Both the position numbers and the translations under genes were made by a program. Positions 23,982 to 35,188 of a stretch of 64,000 bases of DNA are shown here, piece by piece; the stretch's first letter is position 1; each line of letters starts with the position of its first letter. The DNA is taken from positions 862,980 to 926,979 of the forward strand of contig NZ_JABBFZ010000001.1 in NCBI RefSeq assembly GCF_012927125.1. The letters run 5' to 3'. This stretch comes from Paraburkholderia antibiotica. GTDB lineage: Bacteria; Pseudomonadota; Gammaproteobacteria; Burkholderiales; Burkholderiaceae. Below the pieces are notes generated by a model. It did not search any database, was not told where the DNA came from, and saw only the letters and a program-made list of their open reading frames with translations.

Positions 23982-24796
23982 AGACCCGTGTCATCACGGC
24001 GATCGTCCTGTTGGCAGTGCTGCTGCCTGTCACGCTGTTCGCGCCGATCGGCGGGTTCGGCGCGCTGATCGCTTTCGTCGTCGTGTTCGCCGCGTGGGAG
24101 TGGGCGCGCCTGCTCAAGCTGGGCGGCGCCGGTCCGGTGGTGTACGCGCTCGTCGCGGCGCTCGCGCTGGTCGCCAGCACGCGCGTGGGCATCGGCACCG
24201 CGTCGGCCCGGCCGTTCTTTCAGGCGGCGGCGATTTTCTGGGTGATCGCCGGTCCGTTCGTGCTGCTGCGCAAGCCCGTGCTCGCGCAAGGCGCGTGGCG
24301 CGCCTTTCTGTTTCTTGCCGGCATCGTCGGTTTCGTCGCCTGCTGGCATGCTCTCGTTGCCGCGCGCATGCAGGGTGTGCCGTTCGTGCTGTCGCTGCTC
24401 CTGTTGGTATGGCTCGCCGATATCGGCGCATACTTCTCGGGGAAAGCGTTTGGCAAGCACAAGCTGGCGCCCGCCATCAGTCCGGGTAAAACCTGGGAAG
24501 GCGCGGTCGGCGGCTGGCTGCTGGTGATGATCGTCGCGGCGGCGGCGGTCTTTTTGCACGCGTTCGAGCCAACCCTGTATTCTGCGCTGCTAGCGCAACT
24601 GGGCGCGGCGCGCACGGTGCTCGCGCTGACCCTGCTGGTGGCCTTCAGCGTGGTCGGCGATCTGTTCGAATCGATGTTGAAACGCCAGGCCGGCGTCAAA
24701 GACTCGAGCGGCCTGTTGCCGGGACACGGCGGCGTGCTCGACCGCATCGACGCATTGTTGCCGGTGCTGCCGCTCGCGATGCTGCTGCTCGGCTAG
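23975..24796 (+). CDS. cdsA: Phosphatidate cytidylyltransferase
   Basis: Makes CDP-diacylglycerol from CTP and phosphatidate for phospholipid synthesis; integral inner-membrane protein. 273 residues from the ATG at 23975 ([19 protein letters not shown]), with about eight hydrophobic segments. The family signature is at the C-terminus ([20 protein letters not shown]). The start lies inside the uppS end; the frame further upstream to 23810 is just uppS out of frame. Confidence 0.96.
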   Translation: MLKTRVITAIVLLAVLLPVTLFAPIGGFGALIAFVVVFAAWEWARLLKLGGAGPVVYALVAALALVASTRVGIGTASARPFFQAAAIFWVIAGPFVLLRKPVLAQGAWRAFLFLAGIVGFVACWHALVAARMQGVPFVLSLLLLVWLADIGAYFSGKAFGKHKLAPAISPGKTWEGAVGGWLLVMIVAAAAVFLHAFEPTLYSALLAQLGAARTVLALTLLVAFSVVGDLFESMLKRQAGVKDSSGLLPGHGGVLDRIDALLPVLPLAMLLLG

Positions 24797-24806
24797 AGAA
24801 AGAGAT

Positions 24807-26012
24807 ATGCAAAAACGTCTGACATTGCTCGGTTCCACGGGCTCGATTGGAGACAGCACGCTCGACGTCGTCGCGCGCCATCCCGAGCGTTTCTCAATTT
24901 ACGCGCTGACCGCGCATCGCAACGGCGAGAAACTCGTCGAGCAATGCCTGCGCTTCGCCCCCGAAGTGGCGGTGGTCGGCGACGCCGACACGGCCGCGCA
25001 GGTCGCCGCGAAGCTGCGCGAAGCCGGTAGCCGGACCGAGGTCACGTACGGGCCGCAAGCGCTGGTTGACGTCGCAAAGAGCGACGGCTGCGACACGGTG
25101 GTCGCGGCGATCGTCGGCGCGGCAGGCCTGGCGCCGAGTCTCGCCGCCGCGCGCGCGGGCAAGCGTATTCTGCTCGCGAACAAGGAAGCGCTGGTGATGT
25201 CCGGCGCGATCTTCATGGACGCGGTGCGCGACCACGACGCGGTACTGCTGCCGGTCGACAGCGAACACAACGCGATTTTCCAGTGCCTGCCGCGCGAAGC
25301 GTCGCTGCACGGCGGTGTGTCGAAGATCATCCTGACCGCGTCGGGCGGCCCGTTCCGCACTCGCGAACCGGCCACGCTCGTCGACGTGACGCCGGAAGAG
25401 GCCTGCAAGCATCCGAACTGGGTGATGGGCCGCAAGATTTCGGTCGACTCGGCGACGATGATGAACAAGGGCCTCGAGGTGATCGAGGCGCACTGGCTCT
25501 TCGATCTGCCCGGCGAGCGCATCGACGTGCTGATTCATCCGCAGAGCGTGATCCATTCGCTGGTGTCGTACGCGGACGGCTCGGTGCTCGCGCAGCTCGG
25601 CAATCCCGACATGCGCACGCCGATCGCGCACGCGCTTGCGTTCCCGGATCGTGTCGATTCCGGCGTCGCGCAGCTCGATCTTGCCGAGATCGCGTCGCTG
25701 TCGTTCGAGAAACCCGATTACGCGCGCTTCCCGTGCCTCGCGCTCGCGATGAAGGCGCTCGCCGAAGGCGGCGTCGCCAGCGCGGCGCTCAATGCCGCGA
25801 ACGAAATCGCGGTTGAGGCGTTCCTCTCCCGGCGCATTGGCTTCATGGCGATCGCCGAGGTAGTCGACTCGGTGCTCAACGCATTGCCGAACCGTAGCGC
25901 GCATGCGCTCGACGATGTCATCGAGGCGGACGCCGCCGCGCGCCGTGCCGCGACCGAGTTGATCGCGCGTCTGCCCGACGGCGCCCGTCGCACGGAACGC
26001 GCCGTCCAGTGA
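24807..26012 (+). CDS. dxr: 1-deoxy-D-xylulose 5-phosphate reductoisomerase
   Basis: Second enzyme of the methylerythritol phosphate pathway, converting DXP to MEP with NADPH; supplies isoprenoids to uppS and quinone synthesis. 401 residues. NADPH loop [14 protein letters not shown] (8-21), metal/substrate site [11 protein letters not shown], then [10 protein letters not shown] and [19 protein letters not shown]. Starts 10 nt after cdsA. Confidence 0.98.
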   Translation: MQKRLTLLGSTGSIGDSTLDVVARHPERFSIYALTAHRNGEKLVEQCLRFAPEVAVVGDADTAAQVAAKLREAGSRTEVTYGPQALVDVAKSDGCDTVVAAIVGAAGLAPSLAAARAGKRILLANKEALVMSGAIFMDAVRDHDAVLLPVDSEHNAIFQCLPREASLHGGVSKIILTASGGPFRTREPATLVDVTPEEACKHPNWVMGRKISVDSATMMNKGLEVIEAHWLFDLPGERIDVLIHPQSVIHSLVSYADGSVLAQLGNPDMRTPIAHALAFPDRVDSGVAQLDLAEIASLSFEKPDYARFPCLALAMKALAEGGVASAALNAANEIAVEAFLSRRIGFMAIAEVVDSVLNALPNRSAHALDDVIEADAAARRAATELIARLPDGARRTERAVQ

Positions 26013-26019
26013 GGCGCCT

Positions 26020-27414
26020 ATGAACCTGCTGATCGAACTGCTCGCTTTCGCGGTTGCGATTGGAGTGCTCGTGGTGGTCCACGAGTACGGGCACTATAGC
26101 GTCGCGCGTCTGTGCGGCGTGAAGGTGCTGCGCTTTTCGATCGGCTTCGGCAAGCCGCTCCTGCAATGGGTCAGCCCGAAAACGGGCACCGAGTGGACGG
26201 TTGCGGCGCTGCCACTCGGCGGCTACGTGAAGATGCTCGACGAGCGCGAGACCGGCACGGGGTCGATTCCGGCCGCGGATCTGCCGCATGCGTTCAACCG
26301 TCAGTCGGTGTGGCGGCGCTTCGCGATCGTCGCGGCCGGCCCGGTCGCCAACTTCCTGCTTGCTATCGTGCTGTTCGCGCTCGTGTTCGCGACCGGCGTG
26401 AGCGAGCCGGCAGCCGTGATCGCGACGCCGGCGCCGAACACGCCGGCCGCCCAGGCTGGCTTCGAGGGCGGCGAGACGATCGTCGGCGTGCGCACTGGCC
26501 ATAGCGATGAGACCGAGCCGGTGCGCTCGTGGTCGGATCTGCGCTGGAAGCTGCTCGGCGCCACGTTCGATCAGCAACGCGTCGTGCTCGCCGCGAAGGA
26601 CGCGCACGGCATCTCCGATTTCCCGATGGACCTGCGCGGCCTCGCCGAGAAGGACGTCGACGACGACCTGATGGCGCGCCTCGGCTTCGAGCCCGGTGGC
26701 GGCAAGCTGACGGTGGCGGGCGTGCAGGCGGGCAGCGCGGCGCAGCAGGCGGGTCTCGTCGCGGGTGACCGGCTGCGCGCGATCAACGGTACGCCGACCG
26801 ATAATGCCGCGGCCTTCATCAGCTATGTAAAATCGCACGCCGGCGTGCCGGTCACGCTGCAGGTGGAGCGCGGCGGTCGCGGCGGCCATACGGCGGGCGC
26901 GCTCGAACAGATCACGCTCGTGCCGCAATTGCAGCGCGACGCGGCAACCGGCCAGCAGATTGGCCGTATCGGTGCGGAGCTGGCGACCCAGGTGCCATCG
27001 ATCGATGTGCGCTACGGGCCGATCGAAAGCCTGCGGCTGGGCGCGCGCCGCACGTGGGATCTGGCGGTGTACTCGGTACGCATGTTCGGCCGGATGATCG
27101 TCGGCGAGGCATCGCTGAAGAATCTGTCCGGTCCGGTGACCATCGCCGACTACGCGGGAAAGAGCGCACGTCTGGGTCCCGCGGCGTTCCTGTCGTTCCT
27201 GGCCCTTGTCAGCATTAGCCTCGGCGTGCTGAACCTCTTACCAATTCCGGTATTGGACGGGGGTCATCTGTTATATTATTTGGTTGAAGCTGTGACCGGT
27301 AAGGTTGTCTCCGATCGCTGGCAACTTGTTTTTCAGAGGGCGGGTCTCGCCTGCATCGTCGCGTTGTCGGCGATTGCGCTGTTCAACGATCTGGCTCGTT
27401 TAATCCATTTTTAA
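26020..27414 (+). CDS. rseP: Site-2 intramembrane protease RseP
   Basis: Zinc metalloprotease that cuts the anti-sigma factor RseA within the membrane during the sigmaE envelope-stress response. 464 residues. The N-terminal membrane segment holds HEYGH (zinc ligands and catalytic Glu), and the second ligand motif is in LNLLPIPVLDGGHLLYY near the C-terminus. Two periplasmic PDZ-like domains lie between (about 115-310, including QAGFEGGETIVGVRTG and QAGLVAGDRLRAING). Placed between dxr and bamA as in most proteobacteria. Confidence 0.97.
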   Translation: MNLLIELLAFAVAIGVLVVVHEYGHYSVARLCGVKVLRFSIGFGKPLLQWVSPKTGTEWTVAALPLGGYVKMLDERETGTGSIPAADLPHAFNRQSVWRRFAIVAAGPVANFLLAIVLFALVFATGVSEPAAVIATPAPNTPAAQAGFEGGETIVGVRTGHSDETEPVRSWSDLRWKLLGATFDQQRVVLAAKDAHGISDFPMDLRGLAEKDVDDDLMARLGFEPGGGKLTVAGVQAGSAAQQAGLVAGDRLRAINGTPTDNAAAFISYVKSHAGVPVTLQVERGGRGGHTAGALEQITLVPQLQRDAATGQQIGRIGAELATQVPSIDVRYGPIESLRLGARRTWDLAVYSVRMFGRMIVGEASLKNLSGPVTIADYAGKSARLGPAAFLSFLALVSISLGVLNLLPIPVLDGGHLLYYLVEAVTGKVVSDRWQLVFQRAGLACIVALSAIALFNDLARLIHF

Positions 27415-27481
27415 AGTGTCCGGCGGCGTTCACGAGGGCGACCGCCTGGCCTGATGCAGCTATACACACTGGGGAAGCACG

Positions 27482-29785
27482 TTGTTCAAACCTCATCGCT
27501 TTGGTCCAAAGACGGTTATAGCCGCGGCGTTCGCCGCGCATGGGCTGGTTGCTCACGCAACGACGCCCTTCGTGGTGCAAGACATTCGCATTGAGGGATT
27601 GCAACGCGTCGAACCGGGCACCGTGTTCGCGTATCTGCCCATCAAGCAAGGCGACACCTTTTCCGACGACAAGGCGTCCGAAGCGATTCGCGCGCTGTAT
27701 GCGACGGGCTTCTTCAACGACGTCAAGATCGCGACCGAAGGCAGCGTGGTCGTCGTGCAGGTGCAGGAGCGTCCGGCCATCGGCACGATCGACTTCTCCG
27801 GCATCCACGAATTCGACAAGGACAACCTGACCAAGGCGCTGCGCGCGGTCGGGCTGTCGCAAGGCCGTTATTACGACAAGGCGCTCGTCGACAAGGCCGA
27901 GCAGGAACTGAAACGTCAGTACCTGACGCGCGGCTACTACGCGGCCGAAGTCACCACGACCATCACGCCGATCGACCGTAACCGCGTCGGTATCCTGTTC
28001 TCGGTGGCCGAAGGTCCGAGCGCGAAGATTCGCCAGATCAACTTCATCGGCAACAAGACCTTCAGCACCGGCACGCTGCGCGACGAAATGCAGCTGTCCA
28101 CGCCGAACTGGTTCTCGTGGTACACGAAGAACGACCTGTACGCGAAAGACAAGCTCACCGGCGACCTCGAGAACGTCCGCTCGTACTACCTGAATCGCGG
28201 CTACCTCGAGTTCAACATCGAGTCGACCCAGGTGTCGATCTCGCCGGACAAGAAGGACATGTACCTGACGGTCACGCTGCATGAAGGCGAGCCGTACACA
28301 ATTTCTAACATCCGTCTCGCCGGCAATCTGCTCGACCGCGAAGCGGAGCTGAAGAAGCTCGTCAAGATCAAGCCGGGCGATCGTTTCTCGGCCGAAAAGC
28401 TGCAGGCCACAACGAAGGCGATCGTCGACAAGCTCGGCGAATACGGCTATGCGTTCGCGACCGTCAACGCGCAGCCGCAGATCGACCAGAACAACCACAC
28501 GGTCGACCTCACGCTGCAGGTCGATCCGAGCCGGCGCGTCTATGTGCGCCGCATCAACGTGGTCGGCAATACGCGTACGCGCGACGAAGTGGTGCGCCGC
28601 GAAATGCGCCAGCTCGAAAGCTCGTGGTTCGACTCGAACCGCCTGTCGCTGTCGAAGGACCGTATCAACCGTCTCGGCTACTTCACCGACGTCGACGTGA
28701 CCACCATCCCGGTGGAAGGCACGCCCGACCAGGTCGACATCGACGTGAAGGTCGCGGAAAAGCCGACCGGCGCGATCACGCTGGGCGCCGGTTTCTCGTC
28801 GACGGACAAGGTGGTGCTGTCCGCGGGTATTTCGCAGGACAACGTGTTCGGTTCGGGCACGAGCCTCGCGGTGAACATCAATACCGCGAAGACGTACCGC
28901 ACGCTGACGGTCACCCAGGTCGACCCGTACTTCACGGTGGACGGCATCAAGCGGATTACCGACGTCTACTACCGTACATACCAGCCGCTGTATTACTCGA
29001 CGGATTCGAGCTTCAAGATCGTCACGCTGGGCGCCGACCTGAAGTTCGGCATCCCGTTCTCCGAAGTCGACACGGTGTTTTTTGGCGTGGGCTTCGAGCA
29101 GAACCAGCTGGACGTCGATGCGAACACGCCGGCAAGCTACATCGACTACGTGCACGAGTTCGGCCGCATCTCGAACAACGTGCCGCTGACGGTGGGCTGG
29201 TCGCGCGACGCGCGTGACAGCGCGCTGGTGCCGAGCCGCGGTTACTTCACGCAGGCGAACGCCGAATACGGCACGCCGATCGGCGGCACGCAGTACTACA
29301 AGGCCGACATCAACGCGCAGTACTATTATTCGTTCGCGCGCGGCTTCGTGCTGGGCTTCAACTTCCAGGGCGGCTACGGTAACGGCCTAGGCGGCAAACC
29401 GTATCCGATCTTCAAGAACTACTTCGCCGGCGGTATCGGCTCGGTGCGTGGCTATGAACCGAGCTCGCTGGGTCCGCGCGACGCGAAGACGGGCGACCCG
29501 ATCGGCGGTTCGAAGCTGCTGGTTGGTAACATCGAGCTCACGTTCCCGCTGCCGGGCACCGGCTACGACCGCACGCTGCGTGTGTTCACGTTCCTCGACG
29601 CCGGTAACGTGTGGGGTACGGAAGGTAACAGCATCGGCGCGAACGGCCTGCGTTACGGCTACGGTGTCGGTCTCGCGTGGATTTCGCCGATCGGCCCGCT
29701 CAAGCTGAGCCTTGGTTTCCCGCTCGTCAAGCACACCGGCGACCAGTATCAGAAGTTCCAGTTCCAGATCGGGACGGCGTTCTGA
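27482..29785 (+). CDS. bamA: Outer-membrane protein assembly factor BamA
   Basis: Core of the BAM complex that inserts beta-barrel proteins in the outer membrane. 767 residues; the only fitting start is a TTG at 27482 (MFKPHRF), with GGGGAAG upstream. A signal peptide (about 1-26, ending AHA) is followed by five POTRA domains (from VQDIRIEGLQRVEPG to about 430) and a C-terminal barrel ending FQFQIGTAF, with the terminal Phe typical of outer-membrane proteins. The barrel motif VRGYEP is present (loop 6 VRGF/Y). Upstream of skp, as usual. Confidence 0.97.
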   Translation: MFKPHRFGPKTVIAAAFAAHGLVAHATTPFVVQDIRIEGLQRVEPGTVFAYLPIKQGDTFSDDKASEAIRALYATGFFNDVKIATEGSVVVVQVQERPAIGTIDFSGIHEFDKDNLTKALRAVGLSQGRYYDKALVDKAEQELKRQYLTRGYYAAEVTTTITPIDRNRVGILFSVAEGPSAKIRQINFIGNKTFSTGTLRDEMQLSTPNWFSWYTKNDLYAKDKLTGDLENVRSYYLNRGYLEFNIESTQVSISPDKKDMYLTVTLHEGEPYTISNIRLAGNLLDREAELKKLVKIKPGDRFSAEKLQATTKAIVDKLGEYGYAFATVNAQPQIDQNNHTVDLTLQVDPSRRVYVRRINVVGNTRTRDEVVRREMRQLESSWFDSNRLSLSKDRINRLGYFTDVDVTTIPVEGTPDQVDIDVKVAEKPTGAITLGAGFSSTDKVVLSAGISQDNVFGSGTSLAVNINTAKTYRTLTVTQVDPYFTVDGIKRITDVYYRTYQPLYYSTDSSFKIVTLGADLKFGIPFSEVDTVFFGVGFEQNQLDVDANTPASYIDYVHEFGRISNNVPLTVGWSRDARDSALVPSRGYFTQANAEYGTPIGGTQYYKADINAQYYYSFARGFVLGFNFQGGYGNGLGGKPYPIFKNYFAGGIGSVRGYEPSSLGPRDAKTGDPIGGSKLLVGNIELTFPLPGTGYDRTLRVFTFLDAGNVWGTEGNSIGANGLRYGYGVGLAWISPIGPLKLSLGFPLVKHTGDQYQKFQFQIGTAF

Positions 29786-29837
29786 TCGGGGCGGCCGGCT
29801 GCGGCACAGAGCCCGGCCAAACTACAGTATCGAGAGG

Positions 29838-30365
29838 ATGACTTTGCTAACCGGTATGTTTTCGAAACGTGTAGCGTGCGCATTGGCGCTGGCAATGACT
29901 CTGGGAGTCGGGGTGGCGCATGCGCAGGAGGCGAGAATCGCCGCGGTGAATTCCGACCGCATCCTGCGCGAATCGGCCGCGGCGAAGGCCGCGCAGCTGA
30001 AGCTCGAGGCCGAATTCGCGAAGCGCGACAAGGACCTCGCGGACATGGCGCAGAAGCTCAAGTCGATGTCCGATGGGCTCGACAAGAGCGGTGCGTCGCT
30101 GTCGGCGGCGGATCGCGCGCAGAAGCAGCGCGACCTGTCGCAGCTCGATTCGGACTTCCAGCGCAAGCAGCGCGAGTTTCGCGAAGACCTGAACCAGCGC
30201 CGCAACGAGGAACTGGCCGCGGTGCTCGATCGCGCGAACAAGGTCATCAAGCAGATCGCGGAAACGCAGCACTATGACCTGATCGTGCAGGAAGCCGTGT
30301 ACGTGAGTCCGCGCATCGACATCACCGATCAGGTGTTGAAGGCGCTGGCGGCTTCGGGTAACTGA
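29838..30365 (+). CDS. skp: Periplasmic chaperone Skp/OmpH
   Basis: Holds unfolded outer-membrane proteins in the periplasm for BamA. About 175 residues: a signal peptide ending VAHAQ, then a Skp domain with a long charged helical hairpin (residues about 50-135). The start is uncertain: ATG 29838 sits directly after GAGAGG with no spacing, ATG 29856 ([14 protein letters not shown]) gives a more typical signal peptide, and a TTG at 29844 has the best spacing. All are in one frame. It follows bamA by 52 nt. Confidence 0.93.
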   Translation: MTLLTGMFSKRVACALALAMTLGVGVAHAQEARIAAVNSDRILRESAAAKAAQLKLEAEFAKRDKDLADMAQKLKSMSDGLDKSGASLSAADRAQKQRDLSQLDSDFQRKQREFREDLNQRRNEELAAVLDRANKVIKQIAETQHYDLIVQEAVYVSPRIDITDQVLKALAASGN

Positions 30366-30499
30366 TTCGCGTAACTAAGGCAGCGCACCAAGGCGGCGCA
30401 CGGTCGCCCGCCGCGCGTGGGCGCGCCCTCGCAACGATTGAATGGGACCGGAGCCCGTGCTTTGCACTCGTTCCGGTCGACATGGGAGACAGGATAGGC

Positions 30500-31612
30500 A
30501 TGGCATTTACGCTCGAGGACATCGTTCAGCGGTTCGGCGGTGAAGTAGTCGGTGACGGTTCGCAGCGCGTGGGCAGTCTCGCGCCGCTCGACCAGGCAGG
30601 CCCGGACCAGTTGGCGTTCCTCGCCAATCCGAAGTATCTGTCGCAGGTCGAAACGACCCGCGCGGGCGCGGTGCTGATCAGCGCCGCCGACCTCGCCAAG
30701 CTTGCCTCGCGCGAAGGTCGCAATTTCATCGTCACGCCGAATCCCTACGCTTACTTTGCGCGCATCGCGCAAACCTTCATCGATCTCGCCGCGCCGAAAG
30801 CCGTGCCCGGCGTGCATCCGAGCGCAACCATCGACCCGTCCGCGCAGATCGCCGCGAGCGCGGTGATCGGCCCGCGCGTCACCGTCGAGGCGGGCGCCGT
30901 GATCGGCGAACACGTGCGGCTCGACGCTAACGTGGTGATTGGCCGCGGCACGCGCGTCGGCGCGAACGCGCATCTGTATCCGAACGTTACCGTGTATCAC
31001 GGCTGCAAGCTCGGCGAACGCGTGATCGTGCATGCGGGCGCCGTGATCGGCTCGGACGGCTTCGGCTTTGCGCCGGATTTCGTCGGCGAAGGCGACGCGC
31101 GCACCGGCAGCTGGGTGAAGATTCCGCAGGTCGGCGGCGTGTCGATCGCGAACGACGTCGAGATCGGCGCGAACACCACGATCGATCGCGGCGCGATGGC
31201 CGACACGATCATCGAGGAGTGCGTGAAGATCGACAACCTCGTGCAGATCGGCCACAACTGCAAGGTCGGCGCGTACACGGTGATCGCCGGTTGCGCGGGG
31301 ATCGCGGGCAGCACGACGATCGGCCGTCACTGCATGATCGGTGGCGCGGTCGGCATCGCCGGACACGTGACGCTTGCCGATTACGTGATCGTCACCGCGA
31401 AGTCGGGCGTATCGAAATCGCTGCTGAAGCCCGGCATGTACACGAGCGCGTTCCCGGCCGTGAACCACGCGGACTGGAACAAAAGCGCCGCGCTGCTGCG
31501 CAATATCGACAAGCTGCGCGACCGCATCAAGGCGCTTGAAGCAGCCTCGGCGGACAAGGGCGGCAATGCGGTCGACGGCGCCGCCGGCCAATCCGCAAGC
31601 AACAAGATCTGA
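30500..31612 (+). CDS. lpxD: UDP-3-O-(3-hydroxyacyl)glucosamine N-acyltransferase
   Basis: Third step of lipid A synthesis: adds the second hydroxyacyl chain to UDP-3-acyl-glucosamine from acyl-ACP. 370 residues from the ATG at 30500, which follows AGGATAGG; an ATG at 30482 would add six residues. N-terminal uridine-binding domain (about 1-100), then left-handed beta-helix repeats with the catalytic His in [14 protein letters not shown], and a C-terminal helix. First of the lpxD-fabZ-lpxA-lpxB set. Confidence 0.97.
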   Translation: MAFTLEDIVQRFGGEVVGDGSQRVGSLAPLDQAGPDQLAFLANPKYLSQVETTRAGAVLISAADLAKLASREGRNFIVTPNPYAYFARIAQTFIDLAAPKAVPGVHPSATIDPSAQIAASAVIGPRVTVEAGAVIGEHVRLDANVVIGRGTRVGANAHLYPNVTVYHGCKLGERVIVHAGAVIGSDGFGFAPDFVGEGDARTGSWVKIPQVGGVSIANDVEIGANTTIDRGAMADTIIEECVKIDNLVQIGHNCKVGAYTVIAGCAGIAGSTTIGRHCMIGGAVGIAGHVTLADYVIVTAKSGVSKSLLKPGMYTSAFPAVNHADWNKSAALLRNIDKLRDRIKALEAASADKGGNAVDGAAGQSASNKI

Positions 31613-31681
31613 CAGTTCTTACGGCGGCCCGCCGGCACCGCGTAAAATAGCGGGCGAGCATCATGAAGCAAGGCCGGTTGC

Positions 31682-31711
31682 CGTGACCGGGTGGCACGGC
31701 CGCCGGTCACG
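31682..31711. repeat. 9-bp inverted repeat upstream of fabZ
   Basis: CGTGACCGG (31682-31690) and CCGGTCACG (31703-31711), 12 nt apart, in the 185-bp gap between lpxD and fabZ. A possible -10 (taaaat, near 31643) lies upstream. It may be an RNA hairpin; no T tract follows. Confidence 0.7.
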
Positions 31712-31797
31712 ACGGGCGCCGGCCGTGCGCGTTTTCAACCCACCTGCACCAGCATCCGCAGTCATCATCGCGCAGTCAATGCGTGAGCAGAAACACC

Positions 31798-32262
31798 ATG
31801 AGCACCGAAAAAATCAATCTCGACATTCATAAGATTCTCACGCTGCTGCCGCATCGTTATCCGATCCTGCTGGTCGACCGGGTGCTCGAACTCGAGCCGC
31901 ACAAGAGCATCAAAGCGTTGAAGAACGTGTCGATCAATGAGCCGTATTTCCAGGGACACTTCCCGACGCGGCCGGTGATGCCTGGCGTGCTGATCCTCGA
32001 AGCGCTCGCGCAGACGGCGGCGCTGCTGACGTTCTCGGAAGAGCCGAGCGATCCGTCCAACACGCTGTACCTGTTCGTCGGTATCGACAATGCGCGCTTC
32101 AAGCGCGTGGTGGAGCCGGGCGACCAGCTGATCCTGAACTGCACGTTCGAGCGCCACATGCGCGGCATCTGGAAATTCAAGGCGCGCGCCGAAGTGGATG
32201 GCGTCGTCGCGGCGGAAGCCGATCTGATGTGCGCGGTGCGTCACACGGACAAAGACGCGTAA
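31798..32262 (+). CDS. fabZ: (3R)-hydroxyacyl-ACP dehydratase FabZ
   Basis: Dehydrates 3-hydroxyacyl-ACP in fatty acid elongation and competes with lipid A synthesis for hydroxymyristoyl-ACP. 154 residues from the ATG at 31798. A GTG at 31783 is in frame but the ATG gives the family N-terminus ([20 protein letters not shown]). The hot-dog-fold active site is [20 protein letters not shown] (His and Glu). Sits inside the lpx cluster, as in E. coli. Confidence 0.97.
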   Translation: MSTEKINLDIHKILTLLPHRYPILLVDRVLELEPHKSIKALKNVSINEPYFQGHFPTRPVMPGVLILEALAQTAALLTFSEEPSDPSNTLYLFVGIDNARFKRVVEPGDQLILNCTFERHMRGIWKFKARAEVDGVVAAEADLMCAVRHTDKDA

Positions 32263-32359
32263 AGCCGACGTCCCGGCCACTTGCAGCGGCATGACGCGCG
32301 CGGTGAGCCCAGGCGCCGGGTCCAATCAGACAACGCAACAGAATCAGAAGCGAGGACGC

Positions 32360-33148
32360 ATGAGCAGGATCCATCCCACTGCGATCATCGAACCGGGCGC
32401 GCAACTCGACGAATCCGTCGAAGTCGGACCGTACGCCGTGATCGGCGCACACGTGACGATCGGCGCGCGCAGCACGGTCGGGTCGCACAGCGTGATCGAA
32501 GGTCACACCACGATCGGCGAAGACAACCGCATCGGCCACTACGCATCGGTCGGCGGCCGTCCGCAGGACATGAAGTACAAGGACGAGCCGACCCGGCTCG
32601 TCATCGGCAGCCGCAACACGATCCGCGAGTTCACGACGATCCACACCGGCACGGTGCAGGACGCGGGCGTGACCACGCTCGGCGACGACAACTGGATCAT
32701 GGCCTACGTGCACATCGGCCATGACTGCCACGTCGGCAACAACGTGATCCTGTCGAGCAACGCGCAGATGGCCGGCCACGTGACGATCGGCGACTACGCG
32801 ATCGTCGGCGGCATGTCGGGCGTGCACCAGTTCGTGCGCATCGGCGCGCACTCGATGCTCGGCGGCGCATCGGCGCTCGTGCAGGACGTGCCGCCGTACG
32901 TGATCGCGGCGGGCAACAAGGCCGAGCCGCACGGTATCAACGTCGAGGGGTTGCGTCGCCGCGGCTTCTCGGCCGATGCGATCTCGGTGCTGCGCACCGC
33001 GTATCGCGTGCTGTACAAGAACGGCCTGTCGCTGGAAGAAGCGAAGGTGCAGCTGAAGGAACTCGGTGTGGCCGGCGGCGACGGCGACGCGCCGGTGCAG
33101 ACGCTGCTCGCGTTCGTCGAAGCGTCGCAGCGCGGCATCATCCGCTAA
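32360..33148 (+). CDS. lpxA: UDP-N-acetylglucosamine acyltransferase
   Basis: First step of lipid A synthesis, O-acylation of UDP-GlcNAc. 262 residues from the ATG at 32360 ([17 protein letters not shown]), with GAGGA upstream. Left-handed beta-helix of hexapeptide repeats with catalytic His in [15 protein letters not shown], then [18 protein letters not shown] and a C-terminal helical domain. Only 3 nt separate it from lpxB. Confidence 0.98.
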   Translation: MSRIHPTAIIEPGAQLDESVEVGPYAVIGAHVTIGARSTVGSHSVIEGHTTIGEDNRIGHYASVGGRPQDMKYKDEPTRLVIGSRNTIREFTTIHTGTVQDAGVTTLGDDNWIMAYVHIGHDCHVGNNVILSSNAQMAGHVTIGDYAIVGGMSGVHQFVRIGAHSMLGGASALVQDVPPYVIAAGNKAEPHGINVEGLRRRGFSADAISVLRTAYRVLYKNGLSLEEAKVQLKELGVAGGDGDAPVQTLLAFVEASQRGIIR

Positions 33149-33151
33149 CCG

Positions 33152-34321
33152 ATGACGTTGCAACCCAGTCCGCTGCGCGTCGCGATGGTGGCCGGCGAGC
33201 CGTCCGGCGACCTGCTCGCCGCGTCGCTGCTCGACGGCCTTGCCAGCCGGCTGCCGGCCGCCACGCAGTACTACGGCATCGGTGGTCCGCGCATGATCGC
33301 CACCGGCTTCGACGCCCACTGGCCGATGGACAAGCTCACGGTGCGCGGCTACGTCGAAGCGCTGCGGCACATTCCCGAAATCCTCGGCATTCGCAACGAA
33401 CTGAAGCGCCAGCTGCTCGCGGAGCCGCCGTCGGTGTTCGTCGGCGTCGATGCGCCGGATTTCAACTTCGGCCTCGAGCACGCGCTGCGCGACGCCGGCA
33501 TTCCGACCGTGCACTTCGTTTGCCCGTCCATCTGGGCGTGGCGCGGCGGCCGCATCAAGAAGATCGCGAAGGCGGTCGACCACATGCTGTGCGTGTTCCC
33601 GTTCGAAACCGAGCTGCTCGAAAAGGCGGGCGTCGCGGCGTCGTATGTCGGTCACCCCCTCGCCGATCAGATTCCGCTCGAACCCGACACGCTCGGCGCG
33701 CGCCGCACGCTCGGTCTCGCGGAAAGCGGTCCCGTGATCGCGGTGCTGCCGGGTAGCCGGCGTTCGGAGATCGATCTGATCGGCCCGACGTTTTTCGCGG
33801 CGATGGAAATGATGCAGCACCAGGAGCCGGGCGTGCGCTTCGTGATGCCGGCGGCGACGCCCGCGTTGCGCGCGCTGCTGCAGCCGCTCGTCGATGCGCA
33901 TCCGGGACTCGCGCTGACCATCACCGAAGGCCAGTCGCAACTCGCGATGACCGCCGCCGACGCGATTCTCGTGAAGAGCGGCACCGTCACACTCGAAGCC
34001 GCGCTGCTGAAAAAGCCGATGGTGATCTCGTACAAGGTGCCCTGGCTGACCGGCCAGATCATGCGCCGCCAGGGCTATCTGCCGTACGTCGGTCTGCCGA
34101 ATATTCTGGCTGGGCGTTTCGTGGTGCCGGAAATCCTGCAGCACTTCGCGACGCCGCAAGCGCTCGCCGAGGCGACGTTGAAACAGTTGCGCGACGAAGC
34201 GAACCGGCGCACGCTGAAGGAAATCTTCACGGAGATGCATCACGTGCTGAAGCAGAACACCGCACGGCGCGCGGCCGAAGTCGTGGCGAGCGTCGTCGAG
34301 CAGCGGGCGGGGCGGCCATGA
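33152..34321 (+). CDS. lpxB: Lipid-A-disaccharide synthase
   Basis: Glycosyltransferase family 19 enzyme that condenses lipid X with UDP-diacylglucosamine. 389 residues, full length. Motifs are [14 protein letters not shown] at the N-terminus, [15 protein letters not shown] and [11 protein letters not shown]. Its end overlaps the rnhB start (ATGA). Confidence 0.98.
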   Translation: MTLQPSPLRVAMVAGEPSGDLLAASLLDGLASRLPAATQYYGIGGPRMIATGFDAHWPMDKLTVRGYVEALRHIPEILGIRNELKRQLLAEPPSVFVGVDAPDFNFGLEHALRDAGIPTVHFVCPSIWAWRGGRIKKIAKAVDHMLCVFPFETELLEKAGVAASYVGHPLADQIPLEPDTLGARRTLGLAESGPVIAVLPGSRRSEIDLIGPTFFAAMEMMQHQEPGVRFVMPAATPALRALLQPLVDAHPGLALTITEGQSQLAMTAADAILVKSGTVTLEAALLKKPMVISYKVPWLTGQIMRRQGYLPYVGLPNILAGRFVVPEILQHFATPQALAEATLKQLRDEANRRTLKEIFTEMHHVLKQNTARRAAEVVASVVEQRAGRP

Positions 34322-35097
34322 CCGCTGCGCGCGCACCGCGCCGCAAGACCGCGGCCGTGGTTCAGGTGACGACTCAGGCCGGCCTCGACTTCGAGAGCGC
34401 GGCCGACATCGTATGCGGCGTCGACGAAGCAGGGCGCGGGCCGTTGGCCGGCCCGGTGGTCGCGGCGGCGGTGATCTTCGATCCGACCAAACCGATGATT
34501 CGCGGTCTCGACGACTCGAAGGCGCTGAGCGCGAAAAAGCGCGAGGAGCTGTACGACAAGATTGTCGAGCGCGCGCTCGCGTACTGCATCGCGTCGGCGA
34601 CCGTCGAGGAAATCGATTCGCTAAACATCCTGCACGCAACGATGCTCGCGATGAAACGCGCGGTCGAAGGTCTATCGGTCGTGCCGACGCTCGTGAAGGT
34701 CGACGGCAACCGCTGCCCGACGCTCAGCATCCGCAGCGAGGCGGTGATCGGCGGCGATGCGCTCGTGAAGAGCATCTCGGCAGCATCGATTCTCGCGAAG
34801 GTCACGCGTGACCGCATGCTGGTCGACCTGCATCAGGCCTTCCCGATGTACGGCTTCGATGCGCATTCCGGCTACGGCACGCCGCAGCACTTGGCGGCGC
34901 TGCGCGAGCATGGGCCGTGCGAGCATCATCGGCGCTCGTTCGCGCCGGTGCGTGAAGCGCATCTGCGCTTCGGCACAAGCGTGGTGCGGCCGGCGGCTGC
35001 GGCGATCGTCGTGGCCGATGCGCTGGTGGTCGAAGGCGCGGACGCGCTGCCCGACGCGCACGTATCGGGCGCAATCGACGCAACCGGTCTCGCGTAA
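34318..35097 (+). CDS. rnhB: Ribonuclease HII
   Basis: Cuts RNA in RNA-DNA hybrids, including single ribonucleotides left by DNA polymerase. 259 residues, longer than the E. coli enzyme because of a basic N-terminal stretch (1-30) and a C-terminal Ala/Val-rich extension after about residue 220. Catalytic motif [14 protein letters not shown] (Asp36, Glu37), with [15 protein letters not shown] and [12 protein letters not shown]. Coupled to lpxB by the ATGA overlap, the usual context. Confidence 0.95.
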   Translation: MTAARAPRRKTAAVVQVTTQAGLDFESAADIVCGVDEAGRGPLAGPVVAAAVIFDPTKPMIRGLDDSKALSAKKREELYDKIVERALAYCIASATVEEIDSLNILHATMLAMKRAVEGLSVVPTLVKVDGNRCPTLSIRSEAVIGGDALVKSISAASILAKVTRDRMLVDLHQAFPMYGFDAHSGYGTPQHLAALREHGPCEHHRRSFAPVREAHLRFGTSVVRPAAAAIVVADALVVEGADALPDAHVSGAIDATGLA

Positions 35098-35188
35098 CGG
35101 GACCGCATGAGCGCGGTGCCCGCACGGTCCGCGCTCAGGTCTTGAAGCACCGCTCATTTCTTTTCCATTCTCATTGCCTTCGCTGCCT

